From positions 365,001 through 429,000 of the forward strand of contig NW_017265141.1 of the NCBI RefSeq assembly GCF_001638985.1: a stretch of DNA of 64,000 nt, given 5' to 3'. The translations under genes and the position numbers were made by a program. Under the pieces are notes generated by a model. That model had not been told where the DNA came from, searched no databases, and saw only the letters and a list, made by a program, of their open reading frames with translations. Of the stretch, positions 47,482-59,416 are shown piece by piece; position 1 is the first letter of the stretch, and the number at the start of each line of letters is the position of its first letter. Origin of the DNA: Phycomyces blakesleeanus NRRL 1555(-). Its lineage: Eukaryota; Mucoromycota; Mucoromycetes; Mucorales; Phycomycetaceae.

Positions 47482-50234
47482 TTACCGTCTTTTCATTCCC
47501 CGTTTTTTTGCAGCTTCTAGCGCTCTGTCTACTGCAGTCATCACAGGCATCAGAGTCTACCAAAGAATATTAGATATTTTGATTCTATAGAAAACCATCA
47601 AGAAAAAAAACCAACATCATACCTGTCTACATCGATTTACATCACCCTGGTAGCTATTGACTACAGTCAACACTTCTTTAAGTTTCTCCTGCTGCTTCCT
47701 TAAACCCTCAACCATGCGAACATTTTTTTCTGGTCGATAGGGATCAAACGAAGACCAAAAATGTCGTAAAATCTCATTAGTTGCCGAGTGATAATTTTGA
47801 ATCTTCTGTTGAACGGGAGGCGGTAATTTGGCATCTAATTATGATCAAAATATGGTGGATATATGAGTAAAATTCGTGGTAGATAAAATATATAAACTAA
47901 CCTGTTACAGATGATCGTAAATCGTGTCGAGTCTTTCGTTTGATAGTCATTGTCAGGTCATGACATACCTTATCGGCTACCTTTGGTTTCATTACATGCT
48001 AATAACAACAACAAGAATAATGGTTATTTGGGTGATTTTTTTATGGGAGGTGTACTGCATAATATATTTACCTTTGTCATTTCGGGTTGCCAATCTTGAA
48101 AATGTATTTTGAAACTTTGTAATAATTTATCTCCTTCCTTCAAGTCAATTTTTTTAAAGAAATAATTTAATTAAATGGTCAATAAAATAAAGATTGTATA
48201 ATATGCTATTTATCATAATTATCATTTGATTTACCTCTTCCTGTAATTGCATTTTATTCTGTCCGCCACTTTGACTTTCAAAGTAACGACGTGTGTCTTG
48301 AATATCAAGAACAATTTTCTCTGGAGGTGGCTCGTCTGTCAGGTCAGATATTATGATTTCCTTTTCAATGTCATCCTAGAGTATGCATATAAAATACATC
48401 TGTTAGTAGACTAGTTCTCTAATAATAAAGTCTTCCCAATATATTATCTTACATCAACTGACTTTTCTTCGTTTTTTGATTTACTGAATTTATATATATA
48501 AGTATATATATTAACCGGTTAATACTTGTTTATAATTCTTTGAGTTCAAGATATTTGCTTACGTAGAAGGTATTTCGAGAACACGCATAGAATGTCTGTT
48601 GAACCGTCTGATTAATGACAGGACTTGCAAGTTTTCTCCAGGCTTCATTGCATAATCTGGTGCATTACCGCACTAGAAAGTACACACATACACATACACA
48701 CGTATATACATATACATATATATATCAGCACACTAGCAATATTTCACGCTACAATCCTTACTTCACCGTGGTCCTCCTCTGTAGCAGTCAAATCAATGAC
48801 TCTCTTAATCTTATCTAATATCTCTGGTGCCTTTGAGTTTTCTGTGGTCGATATATTTAAAGGTCAGAATGTGATAATATAGAGTTTGACTTGGTGTACT
48901 ACCATCATCCTCTTCTTGAAGACATCGATCAAAAATATCGTCATAAGGTGTCAATTGAGCTCGACCTCCTGTCCGTGAGCGATGGAAGAATTCTGAGGCC
49001 AAGAACCGCTTCCAAAATTGCTGTTCCGATAGCTATACAAGAAAACACAGATTTAATATAGTTTGTTAGACTTCTTTAAAAGTAAGCTGGTTTGTAAGTT
49101 ACATATAGAGAAAAATAGCTTACTTTATCAGGTACATTTGTATCATAGGCCCGCTTAACTATTCACACGCACCCATAAATCAGATACACATATATACATA
49201 TATACGCACAGTTGAAAATTCGAATTTAGTTTACTGATTTCTCCAAATATAAAAACAATCCCATTCTAATTTCGACAATTGGAAGCTTACCAGAGGGGAA
49301 CTCTGTAAAAATGTTGTGAATGATCTGACTTGTCAAGGTATACTTGACATCTGATCCTTCCTGTTGACCAGGCTTCAATTCAACCATTTTCGACGATTTC
49401 CCCTTTTGTCTTCCTTCACGAGAAATTGCATCCTTTTTCAGTTTCTGACGTATTCGCTTAACATATGGACTTGACCAGAAGTCTTCTTCAGAAACACTTT
49501 TTCCTGTAACCACTAATTCCATGTGCAACATATGGAGCTCTCGACTAGTTGACAGTAGCTGTCTTCTAGCCATGAATTCTTCGTGTCGCCAGGCATTTGT
49601 GGAGCTGGAAGAAGCGGGTGGTGGTGGTGGTGGTGTTGATGTAGAGCTTGATGATACAGGCAGAGGAGAAGCTATAGATTGAATTGAATGGGGTGTACCA
49701 GCGTCGTTTGACGTCGGAGCCGCAGTTGTTGTGGTTGCAGAATTTGTGGTTGGTGGGGTAAATGGTGCTGGCGATGGGGCAGATGAAGAGACTGATGATG
49801 TTTGCACAGGCGTATTGGTGGCCATTAAGCCTCTGGCACGTGCTAAGAGTTCTGTCACTTGGGATTTGATAGCTTCTCGTTCTGTCAAGGCTTTAGGTGA
49901 GATGAAGTGGAATGTGTAATCTTTAGGTGTTGGCGCTGTCGCCGTTATCTTAAGCAAGACCTTTGCGGATGACTCGGGCGTCTGTGCCAAAGCTATTGAT
50001 AACGATAATAACAAAGTAGGTTATAATATATGTAAGTATATTTGAGGATGGTATACAAGTAAAGTACATAGAGAAAGGCTCACATCCAATCTCGCCATAG
50101 TGTATTGATGGATTCAATTGAGGTAATCCTTGTTGCTGCCATGCTACTCGTCGAGGGGTAACGAACAAGGTTCCTTCATGTTTTTTGTAACGCACAGGTG
50201 CTCGAAGGAGTAATTGTTCGTTAGGCTCCCACAT
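47482..50234 (-). CDS. TFB1: TFIIH core subunit p62 / Tfb1
   Basis: Subunit of general transcription and repair factor TFIIH. About eleven exons from 50234 to 47482 join in phase. The N-terminal PH-like domain reads QLLLRAPVRYKKHEGTLFVT and RVAWQQQGLPQLNPSIHY, then SSAKVLLKITATAPTPKDYT. A long Ser/Thr/Pro linker follows (about 49620-49830 is low complexity). Two BSD-type segments are visible: MARRQLLSTSRELHMLHMEL with EEDFWSSPYVKRI, and DTNVPDKLSEQQFWKRFLAS. The C-terminus has SFDPYRPEKNVRMVEGLRKQ and ends MTAVDRALEAAKKRGMKRR, as in p62. Exon junctions inside IFTEFPS-VKRAYDTN and at the C-terminus agree with the family. Divergent from eIF2B-delta. Confidence 0.9.
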
Positions 50235-51355
50235 GACTGAACAAGTGAAGGAGTAGTAAGGGACGAAGTCGACTACTTCTTCGTCGTCGTGACTCTCTAT
50301 ACTGCAATTTGCTTCTCTCCAGAATAGGTTTTTTTTTATAAAAAAGAATAAGTGACGCGTTTTGTATTTTTCAGTTTTAGTTTCAATTGAAGCTTAACAT
50401 TAGAGCTTTTTGTACATATTTGGGCTTTTTATCATTTACTTCTAATACATAAAACTTATTTAATTAATCATAGCTTTTCTATTTTATTTCTCTATCAAGA
50501 TGCTTTATTGTAAAGTTCAGAATCCTAAACCTATCTTTAATTGCAAACCCAGTTATCTCATGTACTTGAGTTTATCGAAGCTTGAAGGGTTATTCAGTAC
50601 TCACAAGAGCTAATTGAATACTCAGTATACAAATTCTTGTACATACTACTACCACTACTACTATATTATAACTATTGGTAAACATTTGATAATTTCCAAC
50701 TGATCCTTTCAGCTTTCAATATTGCTTTAGATAGTAATGTACATAAAATACTATTTTGGAAACTCACCAACTTTGCATGAAAGCCCTATTTGATCTACAG
50801 GAGCCTGTATTCTTAATACCCTTTTTTTACTTTGTTTTGGAAGGTTATGGTCCGTCTGTATCAATTGTAATACTCTTCTATATATGGTCGTGTTTTATGT
50901 AATTGCTTTATCCTAGATGACAACGATTGACAAATCAAGAGCATTACGGAAATTTGGGTACTTTTAATAGTATAAACTCAATCATTTTTTGGCGCTTTGA
51001 AATTGTTCTTTTTTTCATTGCTGCTATTTTCATTGGTAGTTTTAAATGTTGGATTATTTATTTATTAAATAAATAAATAAATAAATAAAAGATTTAATAC
51101 TAATGATCTGCATTGTAGTGTTAATGGCTCTCAACAAAACCATTGTGAAAGGGCCTGTGGTTTTCTTTGCTGCGCCTCAATATTTCAAAATGACAGTCTC
51201 GACATTTTTGTATATACTTTTTGAGAGGCGATTCTGGAGGGATGGCAAATTCTATTCGTTTTCTCCCTTAATTGCATTGGATTTTCTTCTTCTTATTGGG
51301 CCGCTATTAGCTTGTAGGAAACAGACTGAAAGAAGAAGTCTATTGAAAAAGCACT
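50235..51355. promoter_or_regulatory. Divergent promoter region TFB1 / eIF2B-delta
   Basis: A 1.1-kb gap between two gene starts on opposite strands, so it carries both promoters. It includes a T-run/A-run at about 50331-50344 and AAAT repeats near 51060-51090. An 87-codon frame at 51103-51366 overlaps the first eIF2B-delta exon and has no recognisable features. Confidence 0.55.
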
Positions 51356-53642
51356 ATGGACTCTAGTTCTACAAAACCAACTGTTAGTAGCCAACCTAAT
51401 TTTACATACTGCTCATAAAAACATATAGCTTAATATCCAAAAGTATTAGTAATAGTAGTGATAGTAATACTGTTATTAATAAAAATAATAAAAAGATGGC
51501 TCAAACTGCTTATTCCCCTTATAAATTCATGAAATGCTTCATTCTAGACCATCTTGAATGCATCCCCAAAAATCCCAGCTTCTCCTAACATTGGACAGCC
51601 AATGAGCTCTTCATATGAGCATCGCTGGTTATCTAATGACGATAGAAAGCCTCAATCAGCATCTAGTCTCAGAAAAAGTCAATTTTCAGAAGAGTCAAAC
51701 TCTGCAGCTGCCAACGCAACTACCAAGGCCCAGAAGCCGAACGAAAAAGAAAAGACTAACAAGGATCAATCAAAGCAACACGGAAGGAGAGAGAGCAAAA
51801 CTCAGCTTGATACCAATCCTAGTCGTAAATCACAAAAAGATATGACCAAGGCCGAGAGACGCGCTCTTCAGGAACAGCAAAGAGCTGAAAAGCAAAGTAG
51901 ACTTGCTTCAGGTAGTTCAAAGCCAGCGGGAAAGCAGGCAGAAGGAAGCCGTAGAAAGTCAGTATCCGGAAATTCTGTTGGCAGCAACAACAACAACAAC
52001 AACAATAACAATAACAATAACACCAACACCAATACCAATAACACCAACACCAATACCAATACCAATAACACCAACACCAATACCAATACCAATAGCACTA
52101 ATTTTTCTGGTTTATCTGGTGGATCTACCGTGGCATCTGTACCCTTGGCCGGAAAGACTGAAGACAAACAAGTGAAAAAATCTTTTGCACCCAAACATTC
52201 CCAAAACCAAGTCCCTTGGTTGATGCATCTGGACGTTCCAAAGAAACCTGATACATCCAACAAAGAACTTCATCCTGCTGTCCTTACACTTGGACTATAT
52301 TTTTCTGAGTTCAAGATTGTTGGATCTAACGCAAGATGTGTGGCCATGCTAAAGACATTTGCAAAGGTAAAGGAAAATGATGGAAGGCTGGCTTTGTACA
52401 CCATAATAACAATATTTAAATATGTATATAAAGGTTATCGAAGACCATCGCCCCCCGGCTGATGCTTCATTCTCTAGAAACATTCAAAAACACCTTGATC
52501 CTAATATTGCCTATCTTTTGGCTACTCGCCCCATGTCTCTTAGTATGAGAGAATGTATCCGTTGGTTAAAGAAAGAAATGTCCGATATTGTTGAGCATGA
52601 TCCACCGCTTACTGATGAAGAAGTATATATACTTTACAAGACATTTTGTGTGTGTTTGTGTGTGCTTTTTGGGTATTGATTTTTATCATTCAAAATTTAG
52701 TCTCGTACTCGTTTGATTCAGCACATCGAAGACTTCATTCGCGACCGGATCACTCTTGCTGATCAATTGATTGTTCAATATGGTCTTCAAAAGATTAATG
52801 ATGGGGATGTGATCTTGACTTATGGAAAGTCTTCGATTGTTGAAGCCCTGTTGCTTAAGACAAAGGAAGAGGGCATTGAGTTCAAGGTTATTGTGGTCGA
52901 TAGTCGTCCTCTATTTGAAGGTAACTATCATGAAAACTTGAAAAAGCAAGAAAGGTGTATTAATTTACTTACGTTTTTAAAGGCAAACATCTTTTGAAGC
53001 GTCTTTCTACTGCTGGAATAGACTGCACATATTATCTTTTGTCAAGTATATATGTTGCTCTTAAATCAGTGACAAAGGTAGTAATGGGTGCACACGCCTT
53101 GCTAAACAATGGAGCTGTATATTCTCGTATCGGTAGCGCAATGGTTGCAATGGCTGCTAGTGATCGGCAGATACCTGTTATGATTTGCTGTGAAACATAC
53201 AAGTTCGTCAATCGCACTCAAGTAGATTCACTTGTTATGAATGAATTGGGTGGGTTTCTAAAGCTTGATTCTGTCTTACTTCCCTTTTTTTTAATTTGTA
53301 TACTTACTGGTGAGGTCTTACTATTGCGGTTTGTAGGTAACCCTGATGCCCTCGTCAATACAAAGTCCATTACCAATTCACATCATCAGAGTAATCCTAC
53401 TTCAGAAGAGTTTGCTCTGGTCAACTGGAGAGATCAGCATAACCTCAGACTTTTGAACATGTTGTATGATGTGACTCCCTCAAAATATATCACTTTGGTA
53501 GTGACTGAAGTTGGATTAATTCCATGTACTTCTGCACCTGTGGTAAGTTTAATTAATAAACAAATAAAAAGCATCCTTTTCCCTAACTATTTATATAACA
53601 TATATTATTGATTCATAATAGATCTGGCGTGAATACAAGTAA
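51356..53642 (+). CDS. GCD2: Translation initiation factor eIF2B subunit delta
   Basis: Regulatory subunit of the eIF2B nucleotide-exchange factor, a control point of translation under stress. Seven exons (51356-51382, 51548-52366, 52434-52622, 52701-52920, 52983-53249, 53337-53542, 53622-53642) give 582 aa in frame. The short first exon (MDSSSTKPT) is inferred: it supplies an ATG in phase with an acceptor-like ttctag; the alternative is to start at 51602 (MSSSYEHRW). A basic, low-complexity N-terminus with MTKAERRALQEQQRAEK precedes the conserved region: HPAVLTLGLYFSEFKIVGSN, GDVILTYGKSSIVEALLL, FKVIVVDSRPLFEG, KVVMGAHALLNNGAVYSRIG, VMICCETYKFVNRTQVDS and VTEVGLIPCTSAPVIWREYK. The end matches eIF2B-delta exactly; the last exon is 21 nt. 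Convergent with WASP. Confidence 0.93.
51986..52094 (+). repeat. Asn/Thr coding repeat in eIF2B-delta
   Basis: AAC and ACCAAT/ACCAAC trinucleotide and hexanucleotide repeats encode about twelve Asn followed by alternating Asn-Thr. It lies in the unconserved N-terminal linker, so length change is probably tolerated. Confidence 0.9.
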
Positions 53643-54126
53643 GTTAAAATAGTGTAAATACAACTATGTGTGAAAGGTTGGAAGTAACCATTAAAATGTG
53701 ATTTCTAGCGAGGAGTTTGGAAATAGAGCAGGAGCCAAATAAAATTACAGTGTTTATAATAAAATAAATAAAGTACAAGGATTTGTCGAAAAGATTAAAT
53801 ACTTTATATATATATATATGTGTGTGTGTTCTTTCCGTTTTATCGCTACAAGTTATTATATCCATCTAGGTCTACTATAACGTTGAAATATCAGGGCTGT
53901 ATGTGCATATGAGGAAGTAACTTAGTACATTGTAAGTGTCGTATAAACATGTATTTCCATTGAGAAAAGAATAGAGCTTCAAATAATATGAGCATGGATG
54001 CTGGTAGATTGTGTGATTTTGATAATATAATCTTATTATTGTTTAGATGTATATATTTTTTATTGGTCCCCTTTTATTTTATGCATACTACTCTTTGCAT
54101 TTATTTTCTAGTGTATACCCGCACAT
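53643..54126. other. Convergent 3' region eIF2B-delta / WASP
   Basis: A 484-bp AT-rich gap between two stop codons with a short TA/TG run near 53805-53828. Nothing coding seen. Confidence 0.7.
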
Positions 54127-55966
54127 CTATTCCCACTCGTCATCATCATCCTCATCATCGCTCTGCATAGCAGTTTGTCTCTGCTTCAAAACGGCAGCCA
54201 AACTTGACGCAAGATCACCGTTTGCACCGGCTGCAACACCAGCACCAACAGCTGCACCAACAGCTGCGCCAGTAGCCATTGAAGCACCATTAGACGACGA
54301 GTGAGATGTGGCATCGGCGTCAGCTTTATGTAAGTGTCCACTTTTCTTAAGCGAACCAAACCCGCCAGTGGCGCGAATTGATTCCATAAGGTTGCTGCGA
54401 GCTTCTGGCTGAACTGCAGCTGTAGGCGGCAATTGAATACTTCCTCCTCCCATGCTGGGTGGGGGAGGAGCCATTGGAGGTGCAGGTGGTGGTGGTGGTG
54501 GGGCCATAGTTGAAGGAGGTGGTTGTGGGGCCATTGGAGGTGCAGGCGGTGGTGGTGGTGGTGCCATCATTGGAGGAGGAGGAGGAGCCATTGGTGGTGG
54601 TACTGGAACTTGTCGTCCGCCACGATTTGGAAGAGTTGGTGGTGGTGGTGGTGGTGGTGGTGGTGCTGTCATTGGTGCTGTACGTGATGGTAATACTGGT
54701 GGTGGTGGGACGTGGCTTCTAACTGGCGGTGGGGGTGGTGGGGTAGTACCATTGGATCTTCTCGGGGGTGGTGGTGGAGGTGGCTGTCTACGACCTATGA
54801 TATCGACATGAGTATTTATACATTACACCATACATATTATAGATACTTACTACTTGGAGGAGGTGGGGGTGGAGGAGCTGATTTACGTGTGGAGGGTGGC
54901 GAGGGTGGTTTTGATCCTAGTGAATTTTGGTTTGGCGGTGGAGGTGGAGGAGGGGTTGAAGAGGATGCTGTAGAATCATGCTGCTGTAGAAACCCTTGGA
55001 TGAAGTCCTCGTTTTGAGCGATTTCTTCTGGTGTGATTCCGAGTTCTTTTAGCTGGTCAAATATAGCACTTTTCTCTGGATCGTTGTTCTGTACCCGGAA
55101 ACCTTTTCCTGGTGTATATCCAATATGTCCCACATGTCTAAATATTCACAAATCCACACACACAAAGATATATATATATGCATTTGTAAATACAGTCAAC
55201 ATCCCACTTATTCTATAACGAGTATCACATTATTTTCTTACCGAAAGTCTGCAGGCATGCCTATTTGGTTCTTGTCTACTTTGGTTTTCTTTTGCGTCTT
55301 TCCAAATAGAGCAGCTTTTGAATGCGTATCATCTATATGTCACTGTAAGCATGTGGGTATTCAATGATATAACTCTATATTATACCTTTGAGTTTGACTG
55401 TATTACGATTTACTAATTTCTTGTAAAATGTCTCGGCTTCATCCTCATCCACAAATTCCAGGCCAGCGAGACAATCCTGCGTGAAAAATATTAGCTCATC
55501 CGAAAAAAAGTTCATATAAACCTGCCAATGCAAATGTAATTACTTACGTCGGTTTCGAATGTATGGAAGAATGGTCTATCCTTGACGTAATCAAAGTCTT
55601 CATAGAGCTCTTGCTCCCATCGAACTCCAGTATTATTCTATAAAGCTTGTTTAAAACTCAACACATCTTTATGAGATGACCATTTACCTCTACATCAATT
55701 AGACGAATGAAATAAGAGTTATTCCTCTTTTGGTCTTTACAGAATGTTGCTGCTCCCCAAAGACCAGTGTATGTCCATTTATTTGGGTCTGGGCTAGCAA
55801 TGTACAGACGAGCAACTGCTGCCATCAAAATTTTCTATAGAATCAAATGTTAGTGTAAGTCCAGCAAGTAGCATTCGGTAAGGTGAAGACGAAGGCTTAC
55901 AGAAGTTGGAATTGCTTTGCGGACGACATTTTTGTCTTGCGCGCTAGGTAATGTTGCGGATGGCAT
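54127..55966 (-). CDS. LAS17: Wiskott-Aldrich syndrome protein homologue (WASP / Las17)
   Basis: Activates the Arp2/3 complex to nucleate branched actin at endocytic sites. About seven exons from 55966 to 54127 join in phase. Order: a WH1/EVH1 domain (ILMAAVARLYIASPDPNKWT, YTGLWGAATFCKDQKRNNSY, FFHTFETDDCLAGLEFVDED); a CRIB-like GTPase-binding segment (PADFRHVGHIGYTPGKGF) with the Cdc42-contact pattern; a long polyproline region; a WH2-type actin-binding motif (RSNLMESIRATGGFGSLKK); an Ala/Gly-rich spacer; and an acidic C-terminus with penultimate Trp (DDEDDDDEWE), the Arp2/3-binding end. Yeast Las17 lacks a clear GTPase-binding domain, so the CRIB segment makes this more like animal WASP. 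The GGT-rich plus-strand frames here are shadows. Confidence 0.93.
54480..54790 (-). repeat. Polyproline-coding GGT/GGA repeats in WASP
   Basis: Imperfect GGT/GGA trinucleotide repeats on the plus strand, read on the minus strand as proline runs of up to nine residues separated by Met-Ala or Val spacers. Expected to bind profilin and SH3 domains. Confidence 0.85.
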
Positions 55967-57113
55967 TAAGAAAGAACAAAGAAGAGTTTAAGTGTGCCAA
56001 GCGGATACATGCCTTTTTCTATTCTCGGTAAACCGTCACATGGAGCGCGCCAAGTCCTTTTTGCTTTAGCTCGTTTTTTTTTTCTTCTATTCCTTTATAT
56101 ATGTATATGTATATAGAAGAAAGTTTCCAGGCACTTTATATCTCTACTCAAGGACTGCCTCATTTTACCGAACTTCTCTATATACTTTATAGACTAATTG
56201 GCACAACCCCGGTAAAGATATACTTAAATTTTACCAGAAAAAAGAAATACCGGGTAATCTTCTATATCAACATCTTGATTGTTGTTTTATGTTCCCAGGT
56301 TCAAAGAATACCAGTTTGAGCTATCGACCCTTTCTACTTTAAATCAATATTTTGCTCCTATATTCTTATTTATTGCCAAGATGTTGATAAGAAAAAGGCT
56401 TGCGGAAGTGCCAAGACAAAAGACACCCTTGCCATAGATATTATTTAATAATGAAAATCAGCATTCTAAATAAAGTAGTAGATACTAAAGGAGTTCGATT
56501 ATTTTACCCACTCAGCCTCAGGTTTTTTTTAAAGAAATAAATAGTATAAAATTCAAACATTTCAGCCAACTTGTCTCAAGATTATTAATATAAGCCTTCT
56601 ACTTTTATTACATAAAATCAGTAATTGTTCTCGCTTTAAAGTCTCTATTTTTAATATAAAAAGGTCTTCATCAGGTAAATACAAGCAATTCTCTATTTTT
56701 TTTAAAAAAAAACTGAAACAATGAAAGCTGAGATATGAGTATTATGCAACATGTAAATTTCAAGTATATAAAAGCAGCCTTTCTTATTGTGAGACACATC
56801 TTTAAGCTTATTAGGTCACGCAATGTACTCTATCACAGCAGGATATTTTCAAGTATTTCTTATTGTTTTGATCAACATTTGCTTAGCTGTGTATATCGCT
56901 TGAATGGCTGGTGTATTTCATAAATATAGTGTATTCAAACAAACCAACTCTGAAAAAAAAGGAACCCCAATTTGTGATACATTTGAATAAAAAGCACAGC
57001 ATAATATTAATCTGAAATACTTATCTATGAATCGATAGTTAGGTTAAAAATAGCTTTATAATCAACATTGAGCTGATATATGGAGTTGATACGTATTTTG
57101 GTGAATAGGAGAC
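55967..57113. other. Intergenic region WASP / P450
   Basis: AT-rich 1.1-kb gap with the WASP promoter on its left and the P450 3' flank on its right. T-run/A-run junctions occur near 56522 and 56694. The frame at 56101-56319 has no motif. Nothing else recognised. Confidence 0.65.
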
Positions 57114-59320
57114 TTATATTGGTAAGGAATCATTTCTAGGGATAAACATCACTTTGTACTCTTTAGGAGTAAAGGTTATTCCTCCGCCCAAAAGCTCATG
57201 CAGATCTATTGTTTCTGGTTTCCCATCTTTTCCGATCGGTGGCTCTATACTGCATCTTGCGAGAAAGCGTATGCATACAGTAAACACTTCTATTTCAGTC
57301 TACATTATAAAACATGTCAATATTCTTTTTCCTTTACTTTTATGTTACAAATTAAGTCCAATTCAGTCTATTTATGTATATATATATATATATATATTCA
57401 TTTTTTTTTGTTTTGCTTTTACCAAATGAATACCCGGACAGATGCGTCTAAATTAAAGAAGGCAGAAAGGGACATAATACAGTCTTAATGAATATTATAC
57501 GGTGTATACATTAGTATAAACCCACCTTCCCCATCCAAACATATAAATATCGCGATCTTTGATGCTGCCATTAGAAGACGTATTCCAACTGTTTGTACGT
57601 CCAAAGAACCGTTCGGGCATGAACTTGTGCGGATTTTCATAAACATCTGGGTTCATGTGCATAGCGTACATACTAATCACAACAAGCGTGTTCTTGGGAA
57701 TACAGTACTCATCTATTTGGACTGTACTTAACTTATTGTTAGACTTCACTTACGAAAAATATGTAAGAATCACTTGCCATCTTCTGTTACACAGTGAGGG
57801 ACACCAAAGTTGCTAACACATCTAAAGCGGGCACTCTCTAGAAGAGCAGCTTCAGTGTATGGAAGATCCAATCTATCTGAGAAGGAAGGTATCCGACCAT
57901 GTTTCATCATAAATGTATCAATCTCTGCGCATATTATCTTCTGAACATCTTGATATTCTGCCAGTATAGCAAATAGCCACAATAATAGTGAAGCTGTAGT
58001 ATCACCGGCACCGACAATAAGATCAGCTAAATATTAATGAATATTATAAAAAAAAATTAATTAAAATCAATTAAAGTGTATTTTAATATAAGTTTATCGA
58101 GACTTGCATGCTAATACAATTATATCTGTATCGCTCAGATTATTCTCTTTCTTGACGGAGAATGCATGTTTGACCAGGCAGTCTGTTTCTCCAGAAACTG
58201 CGTCATTTAGCAGCTCTTTAACAGAGACGTCCCTAATGTTAACAACTGCATGCATATCTTTTTCCACACTTGTTAATCGAGAGATCCAGGAAAATCCAGG
58301 CAAAACCGATGCAATATTTCCTTTGGGTCCAGAATGCTCCATTACACCCCGTGAAATGTAAATGAACTTCTTAAGAAGAGGGTCGTCAATAGATGCCACA
58401 TCCTTTCCAAAAACTGCTTTGATTATAACGCCGTAAGTAATTAATTCTAGGTAGGGCAATAGGCAGACCGGCTCGTTCTTTTGTGATTCTTCTTTTAAAG
58501 TTTCAAGGCTAGAATCAATAGATTGTTCGAGGCCACCTGTAATTCGATTTATATTCTGTGGAGAAAGGATCGAGTTGGCTTTGTTTTGTTGTAGTTGTTG
58601 TTGTTGTTTTTCGAATCAATAAGAACTGCCAAAGTTCCAATATATATATCTTCTTTTATAGACTCACCGATATTTCGGGAATTCTTCCACTTCTTCCCAG
58701 TTCTGTTGAATACAATGCCACTAATACATTTAAAATAAGATTTGCATTACAAAATATCTACTGCAACTTACCTGCCATTCTTACTGTACATATTGTATGC
58801 AAATTTATGGTTGTGCCTCTCAGATGTGACAGCCCCTTTTTTCACAAGCACTTCATGAGCAATCTGTGGATTATTTATAAAAACCCAATGTGCGGTTCCC
58901 ATATTAAGATGTATAATTGGACCTGATTTCAAGAGTTGTTATTTGTTTTCTTTTAGAGAACATAGAGTACAATTTGACTTACCGTGCTCTTTGTGCCATT
59001 TCTCAACCTGGAGGCTAGGCATGTTTCCTAGAGAAAGTATATGCCCTTTTGTGTTTAAGAGCCATGTATTAATTGCTTTAGTATCTATTTACACGGATAA
59101 ATCTGTTTTGTAAGTAATATTTACCAAAGTATGGGTATTTCTCAGGAGGAGAAGGTATTTCTTTGAATCCTTCACGATTCCAACTGTCTGTATCATTTTG
59201 GCTTTTACAAAAAACAGAGTATAAGATGTAAGCCAGCTTTATTGCCACAGACGCTACAATAGCTTTAGAAACTGTAAAAGCATATTCTGACTCAAATATA
59301 CACTTTGATATTTTTTCCAT
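57114..59320 (-). CDS. Cytochrome P450 monooxygenase
   Basis: Haem-thiolate monooxygenase anchored in the ER membrane. Nine exons (59320-59125, 59027-58983, 58922-58772, 58702-58668, 58536-58108, 58026-57778, 57721-57526, 57447-57423, 57299-57114) give 503 aa in frame. The N-terminal helix AIVASVAIKLAYILYSVFC is the membrane anchor, followed by the Pro-rich hinge IPSPPEKYPYFG. The C-helix W-x(3)-R is GKKWKNSRNI; the I-helix oxygen motif is LIVGAGDTTASLLL; the K-helix E-x-x-R is LLESARFRC; PERF is MPERFFGRT; and the haem loop FGWGRRICPGIHL is split between exons 7 and 8. Intron 5 is GC-AG and intron 6 probably is. The family number and substrate are not readable; Mucoromycota have many such P450s. 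Confidence 0.94.
57722..57777 (-). other. Probable GC-AG intron in the P450 gene (intron 6)
   Basis: GATG|gcaagt on the minus strand to ...tacag|TCCAAATAG joins CVTED to VQIDEYCIPK, the usual spacing in P450s. A GT-AG alternative (donor AA|gtgatt, acceptor ttaag) also keeps the frame and would insert three residues (GNT in place of nothing). Confidence 0.6.
58027..58107 (-). other. GC-AG intron in the P450 gene (intron 5)
   Basis: GCAT|gcaagt to ...atttag|CTGATC joins SDTDIIVLA to SDLIVGAGDTT, restoring an uninterrupted I-helix. No GT donor before the stop codon has the right phase. Confidence 0.8.
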
Positions 59321-59376
59321 ATTTTCCAATATTAATAATAAAAGAGTTTTAAATAAAGCAAAAAGAATATTTTACT

Positions 59377-59381
<5 letters not shown>

Positions 59382-59411
<30 letters not shown>
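59382..59411. repeat. AT dinucleotide repeat
   Basis: About 15 AT units just upstream of the P450 start codon (about 60 bp away on the minus strand), so in its promoter or leader. Confidence 0.85.

Positions 59412-59416
<5 letters not shown>

Noticed and set aside
51103..51366. 87-codon plus-strand frame upstream of eIF2B-delta
   Set aside because: No recognised family, sits in a promoter region and overlaps the inferred first exon of the next gene.
51868..52263. Leucine/valine-rich frame on the minus strand
   Set aside because: Antisense of the Asn/Thr repeat in eIF2B-delta.
54452..54811. Glycine-rich 119-codon frame on the plus strand
   Set aside because: It is the reverse complement of the WASP polyproline codons; pure low complexity.
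56101..56319. 72-codon frame between WASP and the P450
   Set aside because: No motif and in promoter DNA; composition typical of AT-rich non-coding sequence.
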